The position numbers were made by a program, and so were the translations under genes. A model generated the notes under the pieces. It had not been told where the DNA came from, did not search any database, and worked only from the letters and a program-made list of their open reading frames with translations. Shown in pieces: positions 1 through 9,030 of a stretch of 64,000 nucleotides of DNA. The stretch is taken from positions 1,488,501-1,552,500 of the forward strand of contig CP076021.1 in the NCBI GenBank assembly GCA_018622495.1. The letters run 5' to 3'. How positions within the stretch are numbered: the first letter of the stretch is position 1; each line of letters begins with the position of its first letter. Source of the DNA: Mycoplasmatota bacterium. Lineage in GTDB: Bacteria > Bacillota_I > Bacilli_A > Acholeplasmatales > Acholeplasmataceae.

Positions 1-144
1 AACGATAACTATTAAAGCAGCGATTATCGACATGATTATTTCTAAAACTATACTAGAGATACTTGGATAAATATTTTCAAGCAATATCCCACCACTTAAC
101 ATAACGACAAATACAATTAATGCTAGTAAAAAAACTTTCTTCAT
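1..144 (-). CDS. Small membrane protein, partial (duplicate copy)
   Basis: This is the 5' part of a short hydrophobic protein that runs off the window edge. It begins MKKVFLLALIVFVVM and would have two membrane segments. The start at 144 is set by an AGGAGG ribosome site 5 bases upstream. Nucleotides 1-160 are nearly identical to 4411-4566, so this is one of two copies of the same small gene. No known family is recognised. Confidence 0.6.
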   Translation of the reverse strand, partial: MKKVFLLALIVFVVMLSGGILLENIYPSISSIVLEIIMSIIAALIVIV

Positions 145-175
145 TTCATCCTCCTAAAACAATAGACATTCTAAG

Positions 176-1018
176 TTAATCAATATTCAATATTTCTTTT
201 TCTTGTTCTGTCAGCATCCCTTTTGCAAGCACTCTATTTAAATAGATTAAAGGGTAATTCATTAAGATAGGTAATAGCATCAATAAAGTGATTGTATTTG
301 GTCCTTCTATTGCTTTGATACCTATAGTTGCTAAGAACGAAAGATGTAAAAGTATCTATTCGAAAATATATATTCTTTTTAATCTTTGCTCAGTCATGAG
401 TTGATGTTTAAGGATTCGTACAAATGTCTTCTTGTTAGATAGTTGAAATCTTCTATATAAATATATAGATAGTAAAGCAACTGATGCATTAATTAAAATA
501 TCGAAAAACTCAAATTTTGGAATCTCTAAATAATGTATACTTCCAATTAAAAAACCTAGAGTAACGAAAGATAGACCAGTTTCGTTTCTATATTTAGTAG
601 TTTCTTTTGCTTCTTCAGGATCCCTCATCACCTGTTTCATGCTATTTAAATATAAATCTTTATATCGTATTACTTGATTCTTTCCCCGTAACAAGAAATA
701 TTCTACAATGCTTATTAAAATCACAGTACCTATAAATGCAATAAAAAACAGTGGTAAAGTGATTGTTTGTAATAAACCTAATGTAATATAAGTCAAAGCA
801 AATTTCATTATAAATAATATGTAGTGAAGAACCTTGATGGCTGTTTGGTCTTTCCTCGTATGATTAAGTTGCGTTGTCAGGAAGATGTAATAGAGCATTG
901 GTAAAAACCAGAATGCCAATACTGATATGTTATTTTCATTGTTTACAGCCCAAAATGATAAGAAAAATATCAGTAAATAATATAATGTATTTTGCATATA
1001 CACTCTTTTTAAAACCAT
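176..1018 (-). pseudogene. Multi-pass membrane protein interrupted by an in-frame TAG
   Basis: The reading frame starts at ATG 1018 behind GGGAGG and encodes about six or seven hydrophobic segments. A TAG codon at 356-358 stops it after 220 residues. The same frame then continues without another stop for 59 more codons to 176, with membrane-like sequence (LLMLLPILMNYPLIYLN) and a charged tail ending EKEILNID. The intact protein would have about 280 residues and could be an ABC-2-type permease, but no family is certain. It is 14 bases downstream of the broken metallopeptidase gene, so the two probably formed an operon. Confidence 0.65.
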
Positions 1019-1031
1019 TGATTAAACCTCC

Positions 1032-1497
1032 CTAAATGATATCCTTGATACAATCCGGAATCACAGTTTTTACATTGAAATGTTCTAACATCATCTTATG
1101 CGCAAATGCTATTGCATCAATCTCAATCTCCTGCTTTAGATACTCTACTTCTGAAATGTCTTTTTTTGTAGGAGAATTGTAATGATTCATCTCATCTTTC
1201 CATTTTTGAATTATGAATAAATCAACAATTTCTGATCCATTGTATTCGCTATTTATCACTTTCCATTGAAAAGCATGTCTACTCTCATGGAAACAAGTGA
1301 CTTGAACTTCCATTGGATTTGCTTGTTCTATCCACTCTTCATTAAATGCTATGATATATTCATCCTTTAGGAATATGGAATTGATTCCTTTTTTCGTTAA
1401 ATTTTGGTTATAAAAAAAACTGCACGTCAGGAGTTTCTATACCTAGAATCTGTGCAGCTAACTTTGTTCCGTTGATCGCAAATTGGTAATTATCCAT
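1032..1497 (-). pseudogene. HExxH metallopeptidase-like protein, frameshifted
   Basis: The true start is probably ATG 1497 (MDNYQFAINGTKL), behind AGGGGG. The frame is lost in a run of eight A on the plus strand (1422-1429). Removing one base restores a continuous protein of about 155 residues. It contains the zinc-binding motif HESRH (HExxH type) and a downstream ExxIDAxAFAHK segment that could give the third ligand. Small proteins of this layout occur in mobile elements, but the exact family and substrate are not recognised. The gene sits next to an interspersed repeat, in keeping with island decay. Confidence 0.6.
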
Positions 1498-1563
1498 GAT
1501 GTGGTCCCCCTAGATATCCTCTTAAATAAAATTATAACATATTTTCTTAATTATAAAACTACA

Positions 1564-1955
1564 AAAAAATCGTGTAAATCCATTTTAAATCGTGTATTTC
1601 AAAATGTAATCGTGTAGAAATTTGATGAGAACGACCGAAAATCAGTAAAATCAATGGACTTTTAAGAGTCCAAAAATATTAGAGAATAGAGAAACGGCCC
1701 TATATAGCGCAAAAAAAGGCCTGATACAATTGTATCAAACCTATGCTTTCAATATGGGTTGTATGAACTATTTTGCTACAATTTTACACCCCTAGTGAGA
1801 ATTTTTACACCCCTACCCGAAAAAATTACACCCCTAATTTATAGCTTTGTTTAGTCTTTAAATTTTATTGAATTTTTCAAGTGGTAATTTCTTTGTGTCA
1901 AAATAGGGTATTCCACTATCTATTTAATGTTGGGTATCGAACCCTATATTTTACT
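1564..1955. repeat. Interspersed repeat copy R1 with phased terminal arrays
   Basis: Three ATCGTGTA boxes lie at 1569, 1589 and 1609 (exact 20 bp period). Three TTACACCCCT boxes in opposite orientation lie at 1784, 1805 and 1826 (exact 21 bp period). The two box types share GTGTAA when read from the two ends inwards. Between them is a hairpin (GATACAATTGTATC) and after them a conserved tail to GGGTATCGAACCC. There is no gene inside. The architecture resembles the multiple terminal sites of IS21-family elements with the transposase genes lost (a MITE-like remnant); that family assignment is inference. Confidence 0.7.
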
Positions 1956-1987
1956 ATAAAAGTTCTAACTTACTAATTTCTATAATT

Positions 1988-2686
1988 TCAATCGTATTTA
2001 ACTATTCTTTCAGAATACTTATATGATCCAAAAACGGCGAACAGACTTATTACTAACACACCAATTGAAACCATAAGACCTCCTGATGAATTCTCCATAA
2101 AGACAGGGATACTCCATGACAATTCAAAAGATCCAGAAACTATAAGAACTACTAAATAGTTAAATACTGTTAAAAACAATAGTCCAGCCGCTCCTACTAT
2201 ATATCTTTTCTTCTTATCTAGCATAAAAGAAGTAGGCATATAAATTGAATATATAATCATTAGATACCCAAGTGAATAAATTGTACCCTCTAGATAAAAT
2301 GGATCAGTGACAGTATCACCTTCAGTGTTTCCAATAATCGAAAACAAGCCTACCATTATAAAACCAAATAATACTAATCCTAAACTGACAACAACAAACA
2401 TAAATATAGGACTAATATAGTGATTTCGAACGCGTTCTTTTGCAGTTAATGGGAATTGGTAGATTGCATGCGTTGGATTAGTATGAGTTAAATATGTATA
2501 ATATATTGAAACGAATAATGTCCAAATAAAGATAACAGCAAACCCAACAGTAAACATATCTGTCATAGTTATAAACTTATTATAAACTACTATATTCAAA
2601 ATTGTGAAAGCTAGCATATATACAACACCTTCTCTTGTTGGTGTAGTTAATCGTAATAAATTATAAAATTTTAAATATTGTTTCAT
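1988..2686 (-). CDS. ABC-2-type transporter membrane subunit
   Basis: A protein of 232 residues with about six hydrophobic segments (near residues 22-40, 45-62, 95-120, 135-150, 165-185 and 205-222) and a basic C terminus. It lies 12 bases after the ATPase gene and is in the same operon as the GntR regulator, which is the usual layout of YtrA-regulated ABC exporters. It would form the membrane channel paired with that ATPase. The substrate cannot be told; such exporters often handle antimicrobial peptides or cell-wall-active compounds. The sequence itself is not diagnostic, so the call rests mainly on context. Confidence 0.65.
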   Translation of the reverse strand: MKQYLKFYNLLRLTTPTREGVVYMLAFTILNIVVYNKFITMTDMFTVGFAVIFIWTLFVSIYYTYLTHTNPTHAIYQFPLTAKERVRNHYISPIFMFVVVSLGLVLFGFIMVGLFSIIGNTEGDTVTDPFYLEGTIYSLGYLMIIYSIYMPTSFMLDKKKRYIVGAAGLLFLTVFNYLVVLIVSGSFELSWSIPVFMENSSGGLMVSIGVLVISLFAVFGSYKYSERIVKYD

Positions 2687-2697
2687 ATTACATTCTC

Positions 2698-3524
2698 CTA
2701 TCTACACAAATGGACAAATATCTGTTCCAATGAAGCAGATTGTATTGTTCCTTTTATTTTTGAAGCATTTTCAGTATTGATTAATCCATATGTGCCAATT
2801 GAATCTGAAACTGGTTTTATGAGTAGTTCATTATTTTGATCAGCGTCACTAACTCTAATAATTTTGTAAGACTCTAACAACTTCTCTTTATCCTCAAATA
2901 ATACAATTTCCCCATCATTTATAAAAACAACATAATCCGCAATTTTCTGTATATCTTCTACTTGATGACTAGAAAGTATAATTGTGTTATTTTCATCTTC
3001 CATATATTGCTGAATTAGTTTTATTAAGTCTTGCTTGTCAATCGGATCAATTCCAATTAATGGTTCATCTAGCAACAAAGTAGTTGGGTGTACTGATAAT
3101 GCTAAAATAAGCATCAGTTTCTTCTGCATACCTAAAGACAATCTTATCAGCTTTTTTTTGAATCAATATTGAACCTGTCTATTAATTGATCAAAATAATC
3201 AGCATCGAATTTCGGATGACTTTGCTTGTATATTTTCTTAAGCAGTTTAACCTTTGCGTAAGGATTGTAATTAACTACATCATAAACTACTGCCATATTT
3301 AATCTAATGTCTTTTTCAGAATTAGAATACTGTAGACCGTTAACTTGCATATTTCCTGATGTTTTCAAATATGTTCCATTCAAGGTTTTAAATAACGTTG
3401 TTTTACCTGCTCCATTTTTACCTATTAGACCCACTATAGATCCTTTTGGAATGGATAAGTTAATATCACGTAATTCAAAATCTCCCACTCTAGCACACAT
3501 TCCTTTAATTTCTATACTGTTCAT
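2698..3524 (-). pseudogene. ABC transporter ATPase, frameshifted in a poly-A run
   Basis: The start at 3524 follows AAAGGGG and comes directly after the gntR stop codon. The first part has the Walker A motif GKNGAGKTT (about residue 37). The frame stops at KKS inside a run of eight A on the coding strand (near 3152-3159). One extra A restores it and leads into the ABC signature SLGMQKK, Walker B LLLDEP and the switch His in LSSHQ. All catalytic motifs of a single-domain ATPase of about 275 residues are therefore present but split over two frames. It is the energising subunit for the adjacent permease. The break may be a sequencing error. Confidence 0.75.
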
Positions 3525-3525
3525 A

Positions 3526-3894
3526 TTATTCCCCTTTCTCGTTCCATAATTTATCAATTGATGAAATAGATAACTTAGCTTCATCTGCTAAGCGCAAAAT
3601 TTCAATGATATGGTTTCTTATTTTTTCCTTATATTCATTATGAACACTAGTCATGTCTACATCTAGTACATAGTAACCTCTTGCTGCTTGACTAATAATG
3701 TAACCTTCTTGAACTAAATCATCATAAGTACGCTTAACTGTGACAATACCAACTTGTAAGTCTTTTGATAAAGTACGAACACTTGGTAGTTGAAATCCTG
3801 CGTTTATCTCTTTTTGTATGATGGATTTCTTAATCTGTTCCTTTAATTGTTCATAAATAGGTTTATCTGAATACATTGATACACTTAAATTCAT
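3526..3894 (-). CDS. GntR-family regulator (YtrA-type)
   Basis: A winged-helix DNA-binding domain fills residues 8-75 (YEQLKEQIKKSI, LPSVRTLSKDL, VTVKRTYDDL, GYII), followed by a short helical tail and no large effector domain. This short architecture is that of the YtrA subgroup, whose members repress a neighbouring ABC transporter operon. The start at 3894 is chosen because GAGGTGG lies four bases before it; longer versions have no ribosome site. The gene is first in the operon and its stop codon nearly touches the ATPase start, so it probably autoregulates the whole unit. Confidence 0.85.
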   Translation of the reverse strand: MNLSVSMYSDKPIYEQLKEQIKKSIIQKEINAGFQLPSVRTLSKDLQVGIVTVKRTYDDLVQEGYIISQAARGYYVLDVDMTSVHNEYKEKIRNHIIEILRLADEAKLSISSIDKLWNEKGE

Positions 3895-3965
3895 AAAACC
3901 ACCTCGTTCTACTGTTATCATACAATAGATACAGTTTCTTGTCAATACTGAAAAATGGATTTACA

Positions 3966-4368
3966 TAGTAATCGTGTAAAATCATTTTAAATCGTGTATT
4001 TCAAAATGTAATCGTGTAAATGATTCTTATTCTCTAGTAAAATTGTATCAAAATAGGTCATTCTCTATCTACTACCTATACTATTTTAGTACAATGTGAA
4101 AATCAATAAATGGCTAAATAAAGACAAAAAAAAGGTTTGATACCGAATGTATCAGACCTATTCTACTCTTATGGGTTGTATGACCTATTTTGCTACAATT
4201 TTACACCCCTAGTCAAAATTTTTACACCCCCACCCAAAAAAAAACACCCCTAAATTATGGCTTAGTTTAGCCTTTTTATTTTGGACTAATCTTCAATTGG
4301 TAATTTCTTTGTATCAAAATAGGTTATTCAACTATCTGCTTATTGTTGGGTATCGAACCCTAAATTAG
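3966..4368. repeat. Interspersed repeat copy R2
   Basis: Same architecture as R1: ATCGTGTA boxes at 3971, 3991 and 4011 (20 bp period), then TTACACCCC-type boxes near 4201, 4222 and 4242. The motif TGTATCAAAATAGGT appears as a direct copy near 4043, an inverted copy near 4180 and a further direct copy near 4310. The tail GGGTATCGAACCC ends at about 4360. The unit sits exactly between the promoter side of gntR and the 3' end of the next gene. Confidence 0.7.
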
Positions 4369-4377
4369 TTATATTTT

Positions 4378-4554
4378 TTAATTCTTCTTTTTATTAGTTA
4401 AAATTCCGAAAACAATAACTATTAAAGCAGCGATTATCGACATGATTATTTCTAAAACTAAACTAGAGATACTTGGATAAATATTTTCAAGCAATATCCC
4501 ACCACTTAACATAACGACAAATACAATCAATGCTAATAATACAATTTTCATCAT
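4378..4554 (-). CDS. Small two-segment membrane protein (second copy)
   Basis: About 58 residues, beginning MMKIVLLALIVFVVML and ending ILTNKKKN, with two hydrophobic stretches separated by ENIYPSISS. The start is placed at 4554, nine bases after GGAGG; the more upstream ATG at 4563 directly abuts that site. The gene is nearly identical to the partial gene at the window start, so the unit was duplicated together with its surroundings. It has no recognised family. Confidence 0.6.
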   Translation of the reverse strand: MMKIVLLALIVFVVMLSGGILLENIYPSISSLVLEIIMSIIAALIVIVFGILTNKKKN

Positions 4555-4817
4555 TTTTTTCATCCTCCAAAAAAATGTGATATGTTTATGTTGTTTCAAC
4601 TAACTAAATATAGATGTACAGTTTTCTAAAATAAATGTGCTGGAAGGGATTTTCTAGCCTTACAGCACACTCTAAATTGCCTAGTGTACCCAAATTCGGC
4701 ACACTAATTGTATTTAAATATGGATATGCCATAGAATACAGTTGATTTTGTAAACTCATAACGGGTTTCCTTTTATAAGAAGAGTGTGTAACTTTTTTGA
4801 AAATTCATCACATTAAA

Positions 4818-5039
4818 TTATTTTTTATTTTTATTTGAATCCATTATTGAGCCTATTACTATACCAATAAGCAATCCAAACCCAGGTCCAAAACCCCAAA
4901 TTAATGGAAATTTAAAAAATATTCCAAAGATCGATGAAAATGCAGCGCCTCCAATCAATCCGAAGGCAATTCCAAAACCTACATATGAGTTCCTATCATT
5001 ATTATCTTGTTTTTTATTAATATTATTTTTGTCATTCAT
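4818..5039 (-). CDS. Small glycine-rich membrane protein
   Basis: A 73-residue protein with a polar, Asn/Lys-rich N terminus (about 17 residues), two hydrophobic glycine-rich segments (near residues 20-40 and 46-66) and a basic tail. A ribosome site (GGAAGGAG) precedes ATG 5039. The Gly-rich two-segment layout resembles small bacteriocin-like or spacer membrane proteins, but nothing specific is recognised. The 217 bases between this gene and the one at 4378 hold only an imperfect hairpin near 4640-4670. Confidence 0.5.
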   Translation of the reverse strand: MNDKNNINKKQDNNDRNSYVGFGIAFGLIGGAAFSSIFGIFFKFPLIWGFGPGFGLLIGIVIGSIMDSNKNKK

Positions 5040-5180
5040 ATTTAGCTATCTCCTTCCCTAACATTTACTTCACATTTTTCTCCAATTGCGAACCAATGTT
5101 ATAAGAATTATATCATTGTTAACAACTTTCGTAAACAGAACAACAAATTTTAGCACTCCTTTTTCTGCTACTCTTCATAT

Positions 5181-5325
5181 TTACATAACCCCATCCAAGG
5201 CATCACTGATGGCGCTTGCCACTTTCTCGGCTGTTGAGTTATAAACATGGGCGTATATATCTTCGGTGGTCTTGGTGTTGGAATGTCCTAGATGCTCCGA
5301 GTCCACTGCTATGATTTTCTAGGAC
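5181..5325 (-). pseudogene. Tyrosine recombinase (phage-type integrase), C-terminal remnant
   Basis: The minus strand encodes HLGHSNTKTTEDIYAHV followed by a short helix and a stop at 5181. HLGH and the nucleophile Tyr in DIYAHV are the last catalytic motifs of tyrosine integrases. The N-terminal and most of the catalytic domain are absent: sequence before about 5325 is not in frame with integrase-like sequence. It is visibly more GC-rich than its surroundings. This is direct evidence that an integrative element once occupied the island. Confidence 0.75.
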
Positions 5326-5358
5326 ACATAGGTACCTACATAGATATATAGTTTTTTA

Positions 5359-5404
5359 GCAAAAAAGACAATTTAGATATCCTAAATGGACCCAAATCGT
5401 CTTA
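5359..5404 (-). terminator. Rho-independent terminator after psuG
   Basis: On the minus strand, an AAGACGATTT arm pairs with AAATTGTCTT across a loop that contains a second small hairpin, followed by a T run. It lies just downstream of the psuG stop codon. Confidence 0.6.
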
Positions 5405-5416
5405 TTTTTGATTTTA

Positions 5417-6343
5417 TTATTTTTGAAGTGCCGTATAAGCTTTAGCAAGTAACGCACCAACTTTTGCGTTGTTATACACAAGTGCCAAGTTAGCTTCTAA
5501 GCTCTTACCTTGAGTTTCTTCTACAATCTTCTTAAGCAAGTATGGTGTGACATCTTTACCTTCGACATGATCTTTGACAGAATCTTCTACTGCTCTATTG
5601 ATGATGTCATTCATGTAGTCGCCATCAAGTGAGTCTTTTTCAGGAATCGGGTTAGCAACAAGTAAGCCACCTTTTAGTTTTAGTTGATCTTTAGCGAAAA
5701 CAATCTTCGCCAAATCTTCAACACTATCGACATGTAAGTGCAGTTTAATATCTGATGTTCTTGTATAAAATGCAGGCAGTACCTCTGTTTGATAACCGAC
5801 GACTGAAACACCTTTAGTTTCTAGGTATTCCATCGTTCTTGGTAAGTCAAGAATCGCTTTAGCACCTGCACAGATGACAGTGACATCGGTTTGCCCTAAT
5901 TCTTCAAGGTCTGCTGAAACGTCTAATGTTTGCTCATAACCTTTATGAACCCCACCGATACCACCAGTAACGAAGAATTTAATGCCTGCCATTTCTGCAC
6001 AAATCATTGTGGATGCTACTGTAGTTGCCCCTAATTGTTTTAATGCGATAACAGATGCTAAGTCACGTCTTGAAACTTTAATTGCGTGTTTTGATTTTGC
6101 TAAAATTTCTAAATCTTGGTCTGATAATCCAATTTTGATCTTACCATCCATGATTGCGATTGTTGCAGGAATCGCGCCTTCTTCTCTAATAATTTGTTCT
6201 ACTTTTTTAGCCATAACGACATTATCAGGGTATGGCATACCGTGAGAGATAATGGTAGATTCAAGCGCAACCACTGGTTTGTTGTTTTTAAGTGCCTCTT
6301 GTACTTCAGGTGTAATTTCTAGAAATTGATTAAATGTTTTCAT
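5417..6343 (-). CDS. psuG: Pseudouridine-5'-phosphate glycosidase
   Basis: The 308-residue protein is full length for the PsuG/IndA family. It starts with the characteristic PVVALESTIISHGMPYP block and contains ATTVASTMICAEMAGI and the family motif FVTGGIGGVHKG. The enzyme cleaves pseudouridine 5'-phosphate to uracil and ribose 5-phosphate in the cytoplasm. It overlaps the kinase gene psuK by 14 bases and is translated after it, so the two steps (phosphorylation, then cleavage) are one operon. Together they recycle pseudouridine released from degraded RNA. Confidence 0.95.
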   Translation of the reverse strand: MKTFNQFLEITPEVQEALKNNKPVVALESTIISHGMPYPDNVVMAKKVEQIIREEGAIPATIAIMDGKIKIGLSDQDLEILAKSKHAIKVSRRDLASVIALKQLGATTVASTMICAEMAGIKFFVTGGIGGVHKGYEQTLDVSADLEELGQTDVTVICAGAKAILDLPRTMEYLETKGVSVVGYQTEVLPAFYTRTSDIKLHLHVDSVEDLAKIVFAKDQLKLKGGLLVANPIPEKDSLDGDYMNDIINRAVEDSVKDHVEGKDVTPYLLKKIVEETQGKSLEANLALVYNNAKVGALLAKAYTALQK

Positions 6344-7433
6344 GTTTTTTGATCTCCTTTTTAATTAGATTAATTGATAGTTTTGGATTAACTGAAAATT
6401 TACTTTGAATGGTGAGGCTAGAACTTGCTGCCCCGTATTTAATGCTTTGTTCTAATGATTCATTTGAAACTAATCCATGAATCACAGCGCTACTAAATGA
6501 ATCACCTGCGCCTGTGACATCAACGATTTTGTCATCAGTGACAATAAATGCTTCTTGATGCTTGATTGACTTACCATCAAAGTAGTAAGAACCTTTTTTA
6601 CCATAGGTCACAACCGCTTGTTTCAAACCTTGTTTGATCCACAATTCAATGATGACTTTAGGATCTGTTTCTTCTGTTTTAAAGTAACTTTGTGATTCAT
6701 CTAGATTGCATATTATTATTTCAATACCTTCTAGATCATCTGGTAAGTTCTTCATCTTAGGTCCGGAAACACCAATGATTGCTAGTCTTTTATTTTCATT
6801 TTTAGCATATTCAACAAGTGCTTCTAACCCATCTTTTGACACATTCATATCAGCAACCAACCATGAACTTGTGTTTAGATGTCTCTTATGCTCTAAGACC
6901 CAGTTCCTGTTCATATGATGATTAATTGACATATCGGCAAAACCAACGTTCATATTGCCATCTAATCCGATGACTGCATAATAACCGCCTGTATTTTCGT
7001 GTTTGATTTTATCAATCGCGAATACTTCCATTAATTTTTTTGAAGCTTGAATAAGTTCTTGACCCGCTCTATCATCACCAACAACAGTCATTAAAGAGAC
7101 TTTATGGTTTAGTCTTGATAGATTATCAGCGACATTCCTAATCACACCACCGTGTGATGTTAAAGAGTTGACCGGGTTTGATGTCTCTAAGACCATCCCT
7201 TCTTCTAATCTAAACGTATAGTCCATATTACATCCACCGATACAAGTGATGTAGTCCTCTGTTTTTAGGACATAAGGCTTACCAAGGATGTAGCCTTTTT
7301 CTTGTAGACCTGAAATGAGGTTTGCAATCGCAGGTCTTGATAAGTTTAATTGATCCGCAATGAACTGTTGACTCACGTAAGGATCTTCTTTCAAGATTGA
7401 TAGTACTTTCTTTTCATTCTCATTTAACTTCAC
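6330..7433 (-). CDS. psuK: Pseudouridine kinase with N-terminal DNA-binding domain
   Basis: Residues 1-55 form a winged helix-turn-helix (KVLSILKEDPYVSQQFIADQ..LSRPAIANLI). The rest is a PfkB/ribokinase-fold kinase with the two-Gly motif GGCNMDYTF near residue 66 and the catalytic loop VTGAGDSFSSAVIHG near residue 308. It phosphorylates pseudouridine for PsuG. The fused HTH is typical of PsuK in Firmicutes and suggests that the kinase also controls its own operon. No strong ribosome site is seen before 7433. The upstream 100 bases contain repeated GTAAACAAAA/ACAAATGTAA-like words that could be an operator. Confidence 0.9.
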   Translation of the reverse strand: MKLNENEKKVLSILKEDPYVSQQFIADQLNLSRPAIANLISGLQEKGYILGKPYVLKTEDYITCIGGCNMDYTFRLEEGMVLETSNPVNSLTSHGGVIRNVADNLSRLNHKVSLMTVVGDDRAGQELIQASKKLMEVFAIDKIKHENTGGYYAVIGLDGNMNVGFADMSINHHMNRNWVLEHKRHLNTSSWLVADMNVSKDGLEALVEYAKNENKRLAIIGVSGPKMKNLPDDLEGIEIIICNLDESQSYFKTEETDPKVIIELWIKQGLKQAVVTYGKKGSYYFDGKSIKHQEAFIVTDDKIVDVTGAGDSFSSAVIHGLVSNESLEQSIKYGAASSSLTIQSKFSVNPKLSINLIKKEIKKHENI

Positions 7434-7621
7434 AGTTCACCAACTTACATTTGTTTTATTCTAAACTTTTGTTTACACTTTCATAATACACTCAATAGTA
7501 TTTTTTGTAAAGTCTTTTCTATAAAAAATAACTAACGATAAAATTCGCTAGTTATTTTGATGTTTTAAATTCGATTTTGCTTGTTTTATAGTGAGCGTTT
7601 AAAATAGCACGTCCCACATAA

Positions 7622-7671
7622 AATGAAAACCTCTAGGGCCAAAATTGGTTATCTAGAGGTTTCTTTCATTT
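7622..7671. terminator. Bidirectional-looking hairpin at the end of the IS66 remnant
   Basis: AAATGAAAACCTCTAG at 7621-7636 pairs with CTAGAGGTTTCTTTCATTT at 7653-7671 across a short loop. It overlaps the 3' end of the IS66 transposase fragment and may be its terminator or part of the IS end. Confidence 0.5.
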
Positions 7672-7862
7672 TTAATTGTGTCTTGATGTTGTTATCCCAC
7701 GGTAATAAATGCGCCATCAACTTAAACTGCTCGTTTAATTTGATTGGGTCTTGATAGTCGCTTTCAAATATTTGAATCTTATATAGGTTTTTAAATAGGT
7801 ACTCTAAGTACTTATTTGTGTCTAGTCCGTTTGTTTTTGCTGTTTGAATGATATCAGTCCGT
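7649..7862 (-). pseudogene. IS66 transposase (TnpC) C-terminal fragment
   Basis: The minus strand reads TAKTNGLDTNKYLEYLFKNL and then MAHLLPWDNN before a stop at 7649. TAKxNGLxxxxYLxYLF and the LLPW motif are the C-terminal signature of IS66 transposases. Everything upstream of about 7862 is missing. Together with the TnpB gene just upstream this is a decayed IS66-family element. Confidence 0.75.
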
Positions 7863-7892
7863 CAAGTAACCAAAAAAGCTGTCTTTGATCAA

Positions 7893-8153
7893 TTAATTGA
7901 CTATCCATTTTCCTGGCCATAAGAACTTATCCCCATAAGTCCTTTTATAATAAACCCATACCCCGATGTCATCAATCTCTAGTACTTTGATGACTACTCG
8001 AGAGCGTCCACAAAAGAGATATAAATCATGGGTGGTTAAGCTAATCTCTAGATGGTTAACCGATAGCACGGATAGGAGCCCATCTACTTGCTTTCTCATG
8101 TCTGTGTATAAAGGGACTAAATTGATGTTTTTAATATGTGCTAGATCAATCAT
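7893..8153 (-). pseudogene. tnpB: IS66 family accessory protein TnpB (Orf2), truncated element
   Basis: The 86-residue product contains YTDMRKQVDGL near the N terminus and YLFCGRSRVVIKVLEIDDIGVWVYYK, the core of the IS66 Orf2/TnpB family (usual length about 115 residues). The C terminus (KFLWP) is shortened. A small stretch at 8158-8270 encodes MIKPQEISFKLNGHLVS, consistent with the tail of the IS66 TnpA/Orf1 protein. No intact transposase remains, so the element cannot move on its own. Confidence 0.75.
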
Positions 8154-8289
8154 GATTTAAGTGCTTGTAGTAAATCTCTTAAGTCATCCATGTCCACACC
8201 ACACTAACTAAGTGGCCATTGAGTTTAAATGATATCTCTTGAGGTTTAATCATAGCAGTGCACACTTTTTTTGTCTTCATAAATTTGAG

Positions 8290-8556
8290 TAAATGCAGAA
8301 ACGGCCCTATATAGCGCAAAAAAAGCCTGATACAATTGTATCAAACCTATGCTTTCAATATGGGTTGTATGACCTATTTTGATACAATTTTACACCCCTA
8401 ACGGAAATTTTTACACCCCCACCCGAAAAAATTACACCCCTGAATTATGGCTTAGTTTAGAGGTTTTATTTTTCGACTTTTTCTAGCAGCAATTTCATTG
8501 TGTCAAAATGGGGTCTTCCACTATCTACTTATTGTTGGGTATCAAACCCTTGTATG
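8290..8556. repeat. Interspersed repeat copy R3 (right half)
   Basis: TTACACCCC boxes lie at 8390, 8411 and 8432 (21 bp period), preceded by the same GGCCCTATATAGCGC and GATACAATTGTATC hairpin as in R1 and followed by the GGGTATCAAACCC tail. The left ATCGTGTA array is absent; sequence before 8290 belongs to the IS66 remnant, so this copy is truncated. Confidence 0.65.
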
Positions 8557-9030
8557 TCAAATTGTCTTGTCTTTATGGACTTTATCACTGTTTTCGATAA
8601 CCTCTAGACTAACTTTACTACAACCTCTAGACTAAGTTTACTATAAATAATGCTAAAAGTTCATATTTTGATAAGTCATAAAGAGATAACTGATTATTAC
8701 AATTATACTATAAAAACAATATAATTGTTTGTCCAATTAGGTTTGTCCATTTTCCGTCACTTTTAATAATATGTTGTCTCATTCAATCTGCGTTGAAAAA
8801 ACCGTATTGCTTGCAAAATCGACCTTGTATGTATTAAAGAAACATCAAAATTGCATGAAATATGTTTACCTTTACATGGTTAAAATCTGTCTAAAATACC
8901 TTAATAACATATTTATTGGTTTTTACTTCTAATTATGTTGTTAATCTCTTTATTGCAACAGTGCTTTATAGGGTTTAGGCCCCATTTACTCTACTGTGTG
9001 ATGCTTTCTATCCTTTTACAAATTGACACT
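8557..9030. other. Gene-free stretch
   Basis: No open frame of plausible coding character is seen on either strand. The only structure is a short direct repeat, CCTCTAGACTAAnTTTACTA, at about 8601 and 8624. It lies between the R3 repeat and the decayed cadA tail and is probably island debris. Confidence 0.4.

Noticed and set aside
1569-1835. Plasmid-type iterons as an explanation of the 20-21 bp box arrays
   Set aside because: There is no Rep gene, the boxes occur in many copies in two opposite orientations, and they share flanking sequence as mobile-element ends do.
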